A stretch of DNA of 64,000 bases from Pseudomonas fluorescens (GTDB lineage: Bacteria > Pseudomonadota > Gammaproteobacteria > Pseudomonadales > Pseudomonadaceae): positions 1 to 64,000 of the forward strand of contig NZ_LVEJ01000026.1 in the NCBI RefSeq assembly GCF_001648775.1. Reading direction: 5' to 3'. The position numbers and the translations under genes are program-made. Positions 16,117-25,113 of the stretch are shown piece after piece; position 1 is the stretch's first letter, and every line of letters starts with the position of its first letter. The notes below the pieces were generated by a model, which ran no database searches, was not told the DNA's origin, and saw nothing but the letters and a program-made list of their open reading frames with translations.

Positions 16117-16752
16117 TTACAACCTGGGCCGGCGCACCACCCTCACCCGCCCACTGTCGCCACCACCGCAATAAAAGCGATCCGCACCGTCCGACTCCAG
16201 CCCGGAAACACCCTGCCCCGCCGGCATCTTCAGTGACTCGAGCACCTTGCCATCCTGCGCATCGATATGCCGCAGTTCACTCTCATCCGCCTCCCAGGTG
16301 CCATGCCACAACCCGCCATCCACCCAGGTCACCCCGGTGACGAAGCGGTTCGACTCCAGCGTGCGCAGGATCTCGCCGGTCTGCGGATCAACTTGATGAA
16401 TCTTGCGCTCGCGATATTGCCCCACCCATAACGAGCCCTCCGCCCAGGCCATGCCTGAGTCACCGCCATTACCCGGTGCCGGGATGGTGTGGAGGACGTG
16501 CCCGGTGGTCGGGTCGATTTTGTGGATGTGGCGGTCGGCAATCTGGTACAGGTGTTTGCCGTCGAAAGCGGTGCCGCCGTCGGCGCCAACCTTGATCGTA
16601 CGGACGGTTTCGCCACTGGCCGGGTCCAGTGCGTTGAGCTGACCGTCGCTGGCGAACCAGACCTTCCGGCCATCGAACGTCACGCCGTGAATGCCGGTGA
16701 TGCCATCAAACGGGCCGTACTCGCGAAGGACTTCTGCATTTGCGTGTTTCAT
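16117..16752 (-). CDS. Vgb/SMP-30-like beta-propeller protein
   Basis: A 211-residue protein made of repeated blades of the type W-x-x-x-G-x-L-x-x-ID-P-x-TG-x-x-x-x-T (for example IHKIDPTTGHVLHTI and IHQVDPQTGEILRTL), as in streptogramin lyase/Vgb and glutaminyl cyclase-like propellers. No signal peptide is seen, so it is probably cytoplasmic. The ATG at 16752 has GAGG upstream. It is co-directional with and 31 bases from the regulator-like gene 16784-17995, so the two may be co-transcribed. The catalytic residues of Vgb cannot be verified by eye, so no reaction is assigned. Confidence 0.7.
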   Translation of the reverse strand: MKHANAEVLREYGPFDGITGIHGVTFDGRKVWFASDGQLNALDPASGETVRTIKVGADGGTAFDGKHLYQIADRHIHKIDPTTGHVLHTIPAPGNGGDSGMAWAEGSLWVGQYRERKIHQVDPQTGEILRTLESNRFVTGVTWVDGGLWHGTWEADESELRHIDAQDGKVLESLKMPAGQGVSGLESDGADRFYCGGGDSGRVRVVRRPRL

Positions 16753-16783
16753 GGGGGCTTCCTCGTGGATGTGTGGGGCCAGC

Positions 16784-17995
16784 CTAGCCATTGCCCAGCG
16801 ACACCGGGAGTAACAAGATCGTCGCGAAACCCGGCACCGGCGGCGTCAGCCAGCGCCGCGCCCGGCCGACGCCGAACGCCTGCACTTTGTCGGCGTGCGC
16901 CAGAACGTCCAAGGCGCGTTGCACCTGGCGCTGGCTGTTGCCCAAAGCCAGTGCCAACGCTGAACTTGACCAGGCCTCGCCGTCGGCGAGCAAGGCCAGC
17001 AATGCCGCGTACTTGTCCTCGACCGGCAGTGTCAGCAGTGCCACGTCCTCGGCCATCAGCGCAAAGCCCTTTGGCGTCGCGCTGATGTTCGCCAGCGGCG
17101 CCAGCGCTGCACGCAAGCGGCCAATTTCGACGCGCAGGCGAGCCCGGTGTGATTCATCCGTCAGGGGCAAACGGAAGGCTTGGGCGAACAGCGTTTCACG
17201 CGCTACATCGCCCGGCCAGGCTTGCGCGAGTAACCGCGCAAGATGGAACAGCACCGGCCGCGTGGCCAGCGCCACCGTCATGCCAGCGCCGCGCACGCTA
17301 TAGCGGCAGGCATCGACGATCAGCGTCGACGAGTTGAATAGCGCTTCAACCTGCGCCAGATTCACAGATTGCGCCTGACCGGCAACGATCAACCGCGCTG
17401 CCGGCGCAGCGAGCAGGTGACTGGCGTGATCGACCTCGGCGCTCAGTGCGGCGATCCCGGCCTGTTGCGCCGCAGCCTGCGCCCGAGCCAGCGCCGCGCT
17501 GGCCCTGTGCGCCTGGACCCGGCGCACCGCGATTTCGGCGGCGATCAACTCATGAGCAGTACGCAGCGCCGGCGGCAACGGCGCCGGGTCAGTTTGACCC
17601 AGCAACGTTTCGGCCTCCTCCAGCCCGCCGATCAACAGCAATCGGCGAATCTGCAAATAACGCGCGTGCGCCGCGTTCACGCCGTCACCGTGATCGTGCA
17701 ACAGCCGCCGCGCCGCCTCCAGCACCTTCACCGGCCAGCCCAGATCCCGCGCCGCCAGCGCCACCTCGGCCTCGGCGACCACACAACGTGCCCGCGACAG
17801 CGGCTCATTGCTGCCAAACGCCTTTACTGCCCGCTGCAACAACGCCTTGGCGCGGGACAGATCACCCAGTTGAGCCATGGCGATTGCGCGCAGGGCCAGC
17901 GCCGGCGGGTCTTCACGCAGGGCGACGTAGTTCAACGCACCCAGCGGGTCACCGGCGGACAGCGCGCGGCCGGCGGCGTTGATCAGCGAATCCAT
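16784..17995 (-). CDS. Probable HTH transcriptional regulator with TPR-like N terminus
   Basis: A 403-residue Ala/Leu-rich protein. The first about 200 residues look like helical tetratricopeptide-type repeats. The region about 215-320 resembles a winged-helix output domain (RARLRVEIGRLRAALAPL), and a second HTH-like segment lies at about 340-390 (ALALALGNSQRQVQRALDVL). This layout recalls SARP/BTAD-type regulators with the order changed. It lies upstream of the propeller gene in the same direction and may regulate or be co-expressed with it. The assignment is from pattern only. Confidence 0.55.
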   Translation of the reverse strand: MDSLINAAGRALSAGDPLGALNYVALREDPPALALRAIAMAQLGDLSRAKALLQRAVKAFGSNEPLSRARCVVAEAEVALAARDLGWPVKVLEAARRLLHDHGDGVNAAHARYLQIRRLLLIGGLEEAETLLGQTDPAPLPPALRTAHELIAAEIAVRRVQAHRASAALARAQAAAQQAGIAALSAEVDHASHLLAAPAARLIVAGQAQSVNLAQVEALFNSSTLIVDACRYSVRGAGMTVALATRPVLFHLARLLAQAWPGDVARETLFAQAFRLPLTDESHRARLRVEIGRLRAALAPLANISATPKGFALMAEDVALLTLPVEDKYAALLALLADGEAWSSSALALALGNSQRQVQRALDVLAHADKVQAFGVGRARRWLTPPVPGFATILLLPVSLGNG

Positions 17996-18208
17996 GGCTC
18001 ATTCATCCCCGACAACTGAATCGTCAGGTGAGTCTAATACCTGGAATGGCGGTCGACGTCGCAGCGCATTTGACAGGGGATGAAAAACGCAAAGTGCGAG
18101 GGCACGAATTCGCTTGGGCCATGGATGACATTTATTTCGAGGGGGAATGGCGCGGCGTACAAACACGATTCGCGCGCAACACCCCGGACATCATCTTGTG
18201 GCCATATC
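17996..18208. other. Intergenic region without supported gene
   Basis: Left part of the 563-base gap between the regulator-like gene and the NTF2-like gene. A frame is open on the plus strand (18028-18342) but it lacks a ribosome binding site and a protein-like composition. The only gene I support in the whole gap is the 27-codon gene at 18209-18292 on the minus strand. The right part (18293-18558) probably holds the promoter of the NTF2-like gene. Confidence 0.5.
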
Positions 18209-18292
18209 TCAGACCGGAGAAATCGTCGCGAGCAGGCCAATCAGAATGGTCAGTGTCAGAAAGCCACCCAGGAAAATCGCCATTTTGTTCAT
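18209..18292 (-). CDS. 27-residue predicted membrane peptide
   Basis: A very short gene reading M-N-K-M-A-I-F-L-G-G-F-L-T... and ending in ...TISPV, one hydrophobic helix of about 20 residues preceded by a positively charged Lys. The strong GAGGAG ribosome binding site lies six bases before the ATG at 18292. The start signal, the clean single-helix composition and the isolated position in a gap argue for a genuine small inner-membrane protein. There is no recognised family, and the function is unknown. Confidence 0.6.
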   Translation of the reverse strand: MNKMAIFLGGFLTLTILIGLLATISPV

Positions 18293-18558
18293 GTTGCTCT
18301 CCTCAATGCCGGGTTTGCGGTGCACTGAACGCTTCGAAATGAAGAACTGTCGAGAGTGACCGCACTGCCGGGGCATTTTGAGCGTTTGGCTGCGCCGGTA
18401 ACAGCGTCAGATAAGAGGAAAAAATACGGATCAGATGCGCATCTGATCTGCACCGGCCATGGGCCGATATTCAGCTCGACGCACAATGGTTACCTTTCGC
18501 CGAGATTGATCTAGAGTCATTGCCGACGCCAGAAGACCAACAACATCGCGGAGTGAAC

Positions 18559-18981
18559 ATGACCGATCTGAACCTGCAACCCAACGTCGCCGCATCCCTG
18601 AAGCAATGGCACGAAATGATCCACACCGGCAATTTGAGCACACTGCCCTCATTGCTTGATCCGCAAGCCGTGTTCCGCTCGCCGATGGCGCATACGCCGT
18701 ACCCGGGTGCGCCGGTGGTGTCGATGATTCTCAATACCGTGTTTGAGGTGTTTGAAGACTTCAAGTACCACCGTGAACTGGCGACTGCCGATGGCTTGAA
18801 TGTGATCCTGGAGTTCAGCGCCAAGGTGGGCTCGAAGGAGCTGAAAGGTATCGACATGATTCGCTTTGATGAGCGCGGCAAGATTGTCGAGTTTGAAGTG
18901 ATGGTGCGGCCGCTGAGCGGGTTGCAGGCCTTGGGCGAAGAAATGGGCCGGCGCCTTGGCGCGTATCTGGCAAAGGCCTAA
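18559..18981 (+). CDS. SnoaL/NTF2-like family protein
   Basis: A 140-residue protein with the NTF2-like cone fold pattern: an N-terminal helix (LKQWHEMIHTGNLSTLPSLL), a DPQAVFRSP strand and a C-terminal sheet with the IDMIRFDERGKIVEFEVMVRP signature common to SnoaL-like proteins. Members are small-molecule enzymes or binding proteins, and no catalytic residues can be fixed here. A CGGAG lies before the ATG at 18559. It converges with mqo across a shared terminator. Function unknown. Confidence 0.8.
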   Translation: MTDLNLQPNVAASLKQWHEMIHTGNLSTLPSLLDPQAVFRSPMAHTPYPGAPVVSMILNTVFEVFEDFKYHRELATADGLNVILEFSAKVGSKELKGIDMIRFDERGKIVEFEVMVRPLSGLQALGEEMGRRLGAYLAKA

Positions 18982-18996
18982 GCCTGATTCAGGCAC

Positions 18997-19036
18997 AAAA
19001 AAAGCCCACTGACCGTCGCCGGTTCAGTGGGCTTTG
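18997..19036 (-). terminator. Rho-independent terminator for mqo
   Basis: AAGCCCACTGACC (19002-19014) pairs with GGTTCAGTGGGCTT (19021-19034). On the minus strand the stem is followed by seven Ts, so it mainly ends mqo transcription, and it may also act for the convergent NTF2-like gene. Confidence 0.85.
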
Positions 19037-19052
19037 TGTGTCAGGCGTCTAG

Positions 19053-20699
19053 TTACAGCGCCATGTCACGTGCAGCGTTTTCCTTCGGAGCTTCAGCTTT
19101 TTCAGCTGCAGGTGCAGCCGGAGCAGCAGCCTGACCGATCACTGGAGGTGTCGGCAGTTCGAGGATCTTGGCGGTGTACGCCCACTCTGCAGCCACTTTG
19201 GCCGGATCGCTGTTCAACTGAGTGCCGTAGCTTGGCACGATCTGGTGCAGCTTGGTTTGCCACTCAGGGGTTGCGACTTTGTCTTTGAAGACTTTTTGCA
19301 GCACGCTCAGCATGATCGGTGCAGCGGTCGACGCGCCTGGCGATGCGCCCAGCAGGCCGGCGATGGAGCCGTCTTGTGCAGCAACGATTTCGGTGCCCAG
19401 TTTCAGCACGCCGCCAGCGGCTTCATCACGCTTGATGATTTGCACGCGTTGGCCGGCTTGCCACAGGCGCCAGTCTTCGGCTTTGGCGTTCGGGAAGTAT
19501 TCCTTCAGCGCGTTCAGACGGTCTTCATCCGACAGCATCAGTTGACCGGCAAGGTACTCGACCAGCGGGTATTCCTTGATGCCGACCTTGGTCATCGGCC
19601 AGATGTTGTGAGTGGTGGTGCTGGTCAGCAGGTCCAGGTACGAGCCTTCTTTGAGGAACTTGGTGCTGAAGGTCGCGAATGGGCCAAACAGGATGACGCG
19701 TTTGCCGTCCAGAACACGGGTGTCCAGGTGCGGAACGGACATCGGTGGTGCGCCAACCGAAGCTTTACCGTAGGCCTTGGCCAGGTGCTGTTCAGCGATG
19801 GCCGGGTTATCGGTCACCAGGAACGAGCCGCCTACCGGGAAGCCAGCGTATTCCTTGGCTTCAGGAATGCCCGACTTCTGCAGCAGGTGCAGTGCACCGC
19901 CGCCCGCGCCGATGAACACGAACTTGGCGTCGGTTTCGGTTTTAGTGCCGTCTTTCAGGTTTTTGTAGCTGACGCGCCAAGTGCCATCGGCATTCTTGGT
20001 GATGTCCTGGACTTCGCTCGACAGTTTCAGATCGAAGTTAGGTTTGGTCTGCAGGTACGTGGCGAACTGGCGGGTGATTTCGCCGAAGTTCATGTCGGTA
20101 CCCAGCGGGCTCCAGGTGGCCGCGATTTTCTGGTTCGGGTCACGCCCTTCCATCATCAGCGGGACCCACTTCTTGATCACAGCCGGGTCTTCGGAGTACT
20201 GCATGCCGGCAAACAGCGGGCTCGCTTGCAGGGCTTCGTAGCGCTTTTTCAGGAACTTGATGTTGTCATCGCCCCACACGAAGCTCATGTGCGGCGTGGT
20301 GTTGATGAACGAGCGAGGGTTCTTCAGAACGCCTTGCTGAACCTGCCAGGCCCAGAACTGACGGGAGACCTGGAACGCTTCGTTGATCTCGACCGCTTTC
20401 GGGATCGTCACGTTGCCTTTGTCGTCTTCCGGGGTGTAGTTCAGTTCAGCCAGAGCCGAGTGACCGGTACCGGCGTTGTTCCAGCCGTTGGAGCTTTCCA
20501 GGGCGACGCCGTCGAGGCGCTCGACCATTTCCATCGACCAGCTTGGCTCCAGCTCATTGATCCACACACCGAGGGTGGTGCTCATGATGCCGCCGCCGAT
20601 CAGCAGGACGTCGACTTTCTTTGCTTCGTCAGCATTGGCGGATGTCATCCCCATCGCCAAAGCCAGACCCAGCAGGGCTGTGTTCACTTTTTTAAACAT
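19053..20699 (-). CDS. mqo: Malate:quinone oxidoreductase with N-terminal signal-like extension
   Basis: A 548-residue FAD enzyme oxidising L-malate to oxaloacetate with reduction of the quinone pool. The dinucleotide-binding motif [16 protein letters not shown] starts near residue 32, followed by family blocks [20 protein letters not shown] and [14 protein letters not shown]. Before it lies a signal-peptide-like segment (charged start, [15 protein letters not shown]), which typical cytoplasmic Mqo lacks, and the C terminus ends in an Ala/Pro/Glu-rich tail (about residues 520-548). The ATG at 20699 has AGGTG upstream, and an in-frame GTG at 20708 is less likely. It is a monocistronic unit with its own terminator. 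Confidence 0.93.
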   Translation of the reverse strand: MFKKVNTALLGLALAMGMTSANADEAKKVDVLLIGGGIMSTTLGVWINELEPSWSMEMVERLDGVALESSNGWNNAGTGHSALAELNYTPEDDKGNVTIPKAVEINEAFQVSRQFWAWQVQQGVLKNPRSFINTTPHMSFVWGDDNIKFLKKRYEALQASPLFAGMQYSEDPAVIKKWVPLMMEGRDPNQKIAATWSPLGTDMNFGEITRQFATYLQTKPNFDLKLSSEVQDITKNADGTWRVSYKNLKDGTKTETDAKFVFIGAGGGALHLLQKSGIPEAKEYAGFPVGGSFLVTDNPAIAEQHLAKAYGKASVGAPPMSVPHLDTRVLDGKRVILFGPFATFSTKFLKEGSYLDLLTSTTTHNIWPMTKVGIKEYPLVEYLAGQLMLSDEDRLNALKEYFPNAKAEDWRLWQAGQRVQIIKRDEAAGGVLKLGTEIVAAQDGSIAGLLGASPGASTAAPIMLSVLQKVFKDKVATPEWQTKLHQIVPSYGTQLNSDPAKVAAEWAYTAKILELPTPPVIGQAAAPAAPAAEKAEAPKENAARDMAL

Positions 20700-21171
20700 C
20701 TGTTGCACCTATGATAAAACGCCTTCCGCCCGCCGCTGTTATCTGTATGCGATCCGCTTTGATGACGCTCAGGCTCGCGTCGCAGATTCCGGCACACTTC
20801 AATTTTGACGGGTGGGCACACAAGGCCGACATGCTGCATCGACCTCAGTTAATGTCCCTTCTGAACTGACTTTTTATCATTATTGGCTTCAGCTACTTGA
20901 GCGACAGGGATTCCGTCGGCCCGCCCGAAGGCAAGCAAACTGAATAAGGTCAAACCAAGTTGGCGCGAAGAATATCACGTCAGGGCAAACCCGCGCGTCT
21001 GTTCCCGACTTGAGAGTCTTTTTCCGCTCAGGAAACTATCGGCCGGTGAAGGCTGATCATGAACCCTGAAGATTGCAGGGAGTGCCTAATTTCTGGATTA
21101 CCTGCTAAGTTGTACGATGACTGATGAATACAGCGCCAGTCATCACCCATAACAACAAGGAAACAACCTCC
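20700..21171. other. Divergent promoter region, mqo / NTF2-like exported protein
   Basis: A 472-base gap between two divergent genes. It is more AT-rich around 20865-20890 (tttttatcattattggc), a plausible promoter location. No small gene with a ribosome binding site, repeat or RNA motif was recognised. Confidence 0.4.
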
Positions 21172-21603
21172 ATGACCAAAACCAGACTCCTTATCGGCTT
21201 TCTCTGCGCCTTCAGCGGCTACGCCATGGCCGCCTCGGCTCCGGCGGAAAAAGCTGTTGCCCAAGCGGTTGATCATCTGACCCAGGCAATGCTGCACAAA
21301 GACATCGCCGAACTGAACGCACTCACCGCACCGAACCTGACTTACGGCCACTCCAGCGGCAAGATTCAGGACAAGAAGGAATTCATTGCCGACATCGAGA
21401 CCGGCAAGAGCGCGTTCAAAACGTTAGAGATGCAGAATCAGACCATCACGCTGTCCGGCGATACCGCACTGGTGCGCCATCACTTTTCCGCGCAGGCGTT
21501 GAAGGGCACTGAGGTGATACCGACCGAGATCGAGAACTTTCAGATCTGGCAGAAGCAGCATGGCAAATGGTTGCTGGTGGGGCGGCAGGCGTTCAAGTTT
21601 TGA
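21172..21603 (+). CDS. Exported NTF2-like (DUF4440-type) protein
   Basis: A 143-residue protein with an N-terminal Sec signal (MTKTRLLIGFLCAFSGYAMA-AS, cleavage after about residue 20) and a mature NTF2-like domain: VDHLTQAMLHKDIAELNALT helix, LTYGHSSGKIQDKKEFI, and a C-terminal IWQKQHGKWLLVGRQAF strand as in SnoaL-like/DUF4440 proteins. It is probably periplasmic. AAGGA precedes the ATG at 21172; an upstream in-frame ATG at 21124 would add a non-signal extension. No catalytic assignment is possible. Confidence 0.8.
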   Translation: MTKTRLLIGFLCAFSGYAMAASAPAEKAVAQAVDHLTQAMLHKDIAELNALTAPNLTYGHSSGKIQDKKEFIADIETGKSAFKTLEMQNQTITLSGDTALVRHHFSAQALKGTEVIPTEIENFQIWQKQHGKWLLVGRQAFKF

Positions 21604-21647
21604 TTTCGGTGAATTTATCCAGCATTAGTGTTGGCTGAACTGACCTC

Positions 21648-21739
21648 TTCGCGAGCAAGCTCGCTCCCACAGTGTTCGGTGGCGCAACGAATATTGCATT
21701 CACACCATGAAACCTGTGGGAGCGAGCTTGCTCGCGAAA
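21648..21739. repeat. REP doublet (opposite arrangement)
   Basis: TTCGCGAGC...CCCAC first, GTGGGAGC...GCGAA second. It lies between two convergent genes. Confidence 0.95.
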
Positions 21740-21778
21740 GCGGCAGCCCGGCCAGCATAAATACGACAGATTTCACCA

Positions 21779-23413
21779 CTACAACCGAAACCGATCCACC
21801 GACTGCGCCAACTGCCCCGCCAGGCTCGACAGCTCATCGGTGGTGTTCGCCGTTTGCCCGATCACCCGGCTGTTGCCTTCGGACATCCCCGCGATCATTT
21901 CCACTTGATGCGCGATCTCGTTACTGGCCTGACTCTGCTCACCAATCGTGCGGGTGATGTCGTTGACCAGTTGTGTCGTGCTCAACGTCGCTTCAAGGAT
22001 TTCGCGGATGGCCCGCTCGACATCCGCCGTCACCGCCATGCCCTTGTCGACCTGCGCGACCCCCGCCTCCATGCTGCTGACCGCCTCCCGCGTGCTGTTC
22101 TGAATGCGCGCGACCATTGCGGCGATTTCCTGAGTCGATGCACTGGTGCGCGCCGCCAGACTGCGCACTTCATCGGCGACCACCGCAAAACCCCGGCCCT
22201 GCTCGCCGGCGCGGGCGGCTTCAATCGCCGCGTTGAGCGCCAGCAGGTTGGTCTGGTCGGCGATGCTCTTGATCACCTGAATAATGTTGAAGATGCCTTC
22301 AGACTCTTGATCCAGCGTGCGAATCACCTGCGCCGACTGTTGCGCCGAGCGGGCGATGTCGTCCATGTCGCTGACCACTTGGTGGATCACCTGCCCGCCA
22401 TTCTTTGCCAGAGACTCGGCCTGATTGGCCATGCCCAGTGCTCGTTCGGCGTGACGGGTGATCTCCTCGATGCTCGCGGTCATCTGGCTGGCGGCAGCGG
22501 CCATGGTGCCGGCGGCGACACTTTGTTGCTGACTGCTGTCAGCCACCTGATGGCAGCCATGGCTGAGTTGCTCGCTCATGCCACTGACGCCGTGGGCGTT
22601 ACGGCGCACCACGTCGATCATGTTGCGCAGATCGCGCTGCATGGTCGCCAGCGTGCGGATCAGGACACTCGCTTCATCCTTGCCGGACGGCTCGGCGATC
22701 GGTTCGCTGAGGTTGCCGTGGGCAATGCTCTCGGCGATTCGGCTGGCGGACTTCAGCGGCCCCATGATGCTGAGGATGACCCAGCGCCCCTGCGCCAACA
22801 GCAACAACAGGCTGGCGAGCAACACCACGCCGAGGGCGATGTTGGCATTGCGGATTGCCGCTTCGGTGCCGGCGCTGGTTTGCCGGGTATTGGTTTCGAT
22901 CAACTCGCTGAGGGCAGCCATCTGTTCTTCAAGCTGACTGAATGCCGCGTTGAACGTGCCAAGTTCCTGCTGCGCCGTGTCCGGGTTATCCAGCGCCAGG
23001 CCGACAATCCGTTCGCCCGCATTGATGTAGGTATCGAGGCTCGGTTTGATCTGCTCCAGGGCCGTGCGCAACGCAGGATTGATCGGCAGCTTGAGGTTCT
23101 CCTCGAGCACTTCACGAAAATGCCCGGCGTGCTCGTCAATCGACGCGCGCACTTCTGCCGGCGTATTGGTGCTTTTGCCCAACCCCACCAGCATCGCCGA
23201 GTAAACGTCGGCGCGCAGCGCGTCGTGCATCATGTCGGCTTCCATATGATTACGCAGCGCGCTCATGCTGACCGCGTTATCACTGACCGCCGAGGCCATT
23301 CGAAGATTGCCGACGTAACTGACCAGACTGACGATCAACGCTGTCAGCAGGCTTGTCACAATCAGCAACACTAAACGCAGTTTGATCGACACCGTTATTT
23401 TCTCCTTGGCCAT
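21779..23413 (-). CDS. Methyl-accepting chemotaxis protein
   Basis: A 544-residue chemoreceptor. A first membrane helix lies at about residues 10-32 ([20 protein letters not shown]), followed by a periplasmic four-helix-bundle-like domain to about 190, a second helix ([15 protein letters not shown]), a HAMP domain, and the cytoplasmic signalling domain with the hairpin tip [19 protein letters not shown]. The periplasmic domain lacks a recognisable PAS/Cache fold, so the ligand is unknown. It is an isolated gene, as is usual for pseudomonad receptors. Confidence 0.95.
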   Translation of the reverse strand: MAKEKITVSIKLRLVLLIVTSLLTALIVSLVSYVGNLRMASAVSDNAVSMSALRNHMEADMMHDALRADVYSAMLVGLGKSTNTPAEVRASIDEHAGHFREVLEENLKLPINPALRTALEQIKPSLDTYINAGERIVGLALDNPDTAQQELGTFNAAFSQLEEQMAALSELIETNTRQTSAGTEAAIRNANIALGVVLLASLLLLLAQGRWVILSIMGPLKSASRIAESIAHGNLSEPIAEPSGKDEASVLIRTLATMQRDLRNMIDVVRRNAHGVSGMSEQLSHGCHQVADSSQQQSVAAGTMAAAASQMTASIEEITRHAERALGMANQAESLAKNGGQVIHQVVSDMDDIARSAQQSAQVIRTLDQESEGIFNIIQVIKSIADQTNLLALNAAIEAARAGEQGRGFAVVADEVRSLAARTSASTQEIAAMVARIQNSTREAVSSMEAGVAQVDKGMAVTADVERAIREILEATLSTTQLVNDITRTIGEQSQASNEIAHQVEMIAGMSEGNSRVIGQTANTTDELSSLAGQLAQSVDRFRL

Positions 23414-23637
23414 GCTCGCAAGCGCCTGTCAGAGCTTCAGTTAAGCCTATTTGCGCAGGTCTGCCGCGCCAGAGCGTGTCAGCAGGTGTCCGTTCAAGCG
23501 GTCACAGCGGTAAAACTTTCGCTTTGAGAGGCCAGTCTCATTTTCCAACGTACACGGCCAGCGCCTTCATCGCCGGTTAATGCCGGCAGGCTATTGAGTC
23601 CGTCGTTGAAAACACTCATGCAGCAAAAGGAACGCTT

Positions 23638-24159
23638 ATGAAACGCGCACTGTATTTGGGACTGCTCGGCACCTTCGTTCTCGGCACCGCTCAGGCGGCC
23701 AGCGAAAAAGTCGCCATCAACCTGGTCAGCGCTGATGGCGCACCGCAGGCGATCGGCGCCGTCACCATCAGTGAAACGCCGTACGGCTTGCTATTCACCC
23801 CTGACCTGAAATCCCTGCCGGCCGGCGTGCACGGTCTCCACGTCCACGAAAACGGCAGTTGCGAAGCGGGCATGAAGGACGGCGTGAAAGGCGCTGCACT
23901 GGCCGCCGGTGGGCATTTCGACCCACAGAAAACCGGCAAGCATCTGGGCCCTTACGCCGATGGACACCTGGGCGACTTGCCGGCGGTTTACGTCACCGCA
24001 GACGGTATCGCCAACTATCCGGTGCTGGCGCCGCGCCTGAAGAAGATCGCCGAGATCAAGGGCCACGCGTTGATGATCCACGCCGGTGGCGACAACCACT
24101 CGGACATGCCGAAACCCTTGGGCGGCGGCGGTGACCGCATGGCCTGTGGCGTGATCTGA
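23638..24159 (+). CDS. sodC: Periplasmic Cu/Zn superoxide dismutase
   Basis: A 173-residue enzyme dismutating superoxide in the periplasm. A signal peptide covers about residues 1-20 ([20 protein letters not shown]). Metal and active-site motifs are present: [13 protein letters not shown] (Cu ligands and first disulfide Cys), GGHFDP and [13 protein letters not shown] (Zn ligands), and [12 protein letters not shown] with the second disulfide Cys and the active-site Arg. The length and order match bacterial SodC. AAAGGAA precedes the ATG. It is monocistronic. Confidence 0.96.
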   Translation: MKRALYLGLLGTFVLGTAQAASEKVAINLVSADGAPQAIGAVTISETPYGLLFTPDLKSLPAGVHGLHVHENGSCEAGMKDGVKGAALAAGGHFDPQKTGKHLGPYADGHLGDLPAVYVTADGIANYPVLAPRLKKIAEIKGHALMIHAGGDNHSDMPKPLGGGGDRMACGVI

Positions 24160-24316
24160 TCACGCCCGCCTGAAGACCGGGCAAGCCGCAACGGCATGCC
24201 CGCGTCGGTTGTGCAATTGCGCAGACTTTTTCGCCGCACGGAACTCCCAACCACGGCGCACCTCTCACATTATGTAGTACTTCCCTTTTGCTTCGCGCTT
24301 GTGGAGGAATACCGTC

Positions 24317-24631
24317 ATGCGCAAGTTAGTGCTCGTTTCTTCTTTACTCTTATGCCTGCCGGTCGGTTCGGCGCTGGCCCGCGTCGATGCGGGCGACGTT
24401 GCGACCTCGGCGGGTGTCTCCGCGTCGCTGTACTCGACCTTCAAGGATCACAAAATGGTGATTCCGGCCCGTGACGACTTGTCTGCATTCGTCGCCAGCG
24501 GCGGGGCCATCCGTGGGGTTTATCTTGAGTCGGTGCTGCAACAGGTTCGCCAGGACAACCCAGGCATCAACGCCAGCGATGAAGACCTCGCCAACGCGAT
24601 TCTGGTGCATTACGAAGGCCTGAATCAGTAG
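24317..24631 (+). CDS. DUF2388 exported protein
   Basis: A 104-residue protein with a Sec signal peptide (MRKLVLVSSLLLCLPVGSALA) and a mature part typical of the Pseudomonas DUF2388 family: TSAGVSASLYSTFKD near the start and ARDDLSAFVASGGAIRGVYLE before a C-terminal helix. These proteins are often misnamed as Holliday junction resolvasome subunits, and no function is established. GTGGAGGA lies about nine bases before the ATG at 24317. It is probably monocistronic. Confidence 0.85.
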   Translation: MRKLVLVSSLLLCLPVGSALARVDAGDVATSAGVSASLYSTFKDHKMVIPARDDLSAFVASGGAIRGVYLESVLQQVRQDNPGINASDEDLANAILVHYEGLNQ

Positions 24632-24699
24632 CGGTCAGGGAACCGGCAGCCGATGGACGGCCGCTGACAGCTCATAGGCAAAACTGTTCGACGGCCTCT

Positions 24700-25113
24700 A
24701 TGATGGAGGCCATGACGACACCTTCGCCAATGCGCTCCCCCTGCCCGCCCGGCGCCTGCAATTGCGGGCGCGACCCGTTGCTGGAGACGCCCGGCGCGGA
24801 CCTGCGCATCCTGCGTCTGACCCGCGAGGAAGAAAAGCGCCTACTCGCACGCCTGGAACTGCTCAAGGATCTGGACGATCTCAGGCGCTTGCAACAGCGC
24901 ATGTTTGAGCAGTTGGGCATTCGCGTCGACGTCGCCCCCGGCTTCAACGAAGTACGGACCATGCGCGGCATCGCCATTCAGATCGACGAATTGCCAGGGC
25001 TCTGCCGCAAGACCCGCGCAGCCATTCCCGCTGCGATTCGCCGGGGCCTGGAAAATCACCCGCAGATCGCCTTCGAACTGCTCAACGCGCACGACTTGCT
25101 GCGCGACACCTGA
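24700..25113 (+). CDS. Hypothetical protein with N-terminal CPPGACNCGRD motif
   Basis: A 137-residue protein with a short Cys motif near the N terminus (CPPGACNCGRD, about residues 15-25) that might bind a metal, followed by a charged helical region (LTREEEKRLLARLELLKDLD) and a C-terminal domain. The start is uncertain: ATG codons at 24700, 24712 and 24730 are in frame, and the GGAGG at 24705 is too close to the second. Its stop codon directly abuts the LigD stop codon, tail to tail. No family could be named with confidence. Confidence 0.6.
   Translation: MMEAMTTPSPMRSPCPPGACNCGRDPLLETPGADLRILRLTREEEKRLLARLELLKDLDDLRRLQQRMFEQLGIRVDVAPGFNEVRTMRGIAIQIDELPGLCRKTRAAIPAAIRRGLENHPQIAFELLNAHDLLRDT

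Noticed and set aside
18028-18342. 104-codon plus-strand frame between the regulator-like gene and the NTF2-like gene
   Set aside because: Weak start context and it overlaps the better supported 27-codon gene on the other strand.
19245-20714. 489-codon plus-strand frame opposite mqo
   Set aside because: Antisense shadow of mqo; no ribosome binding site or motif.
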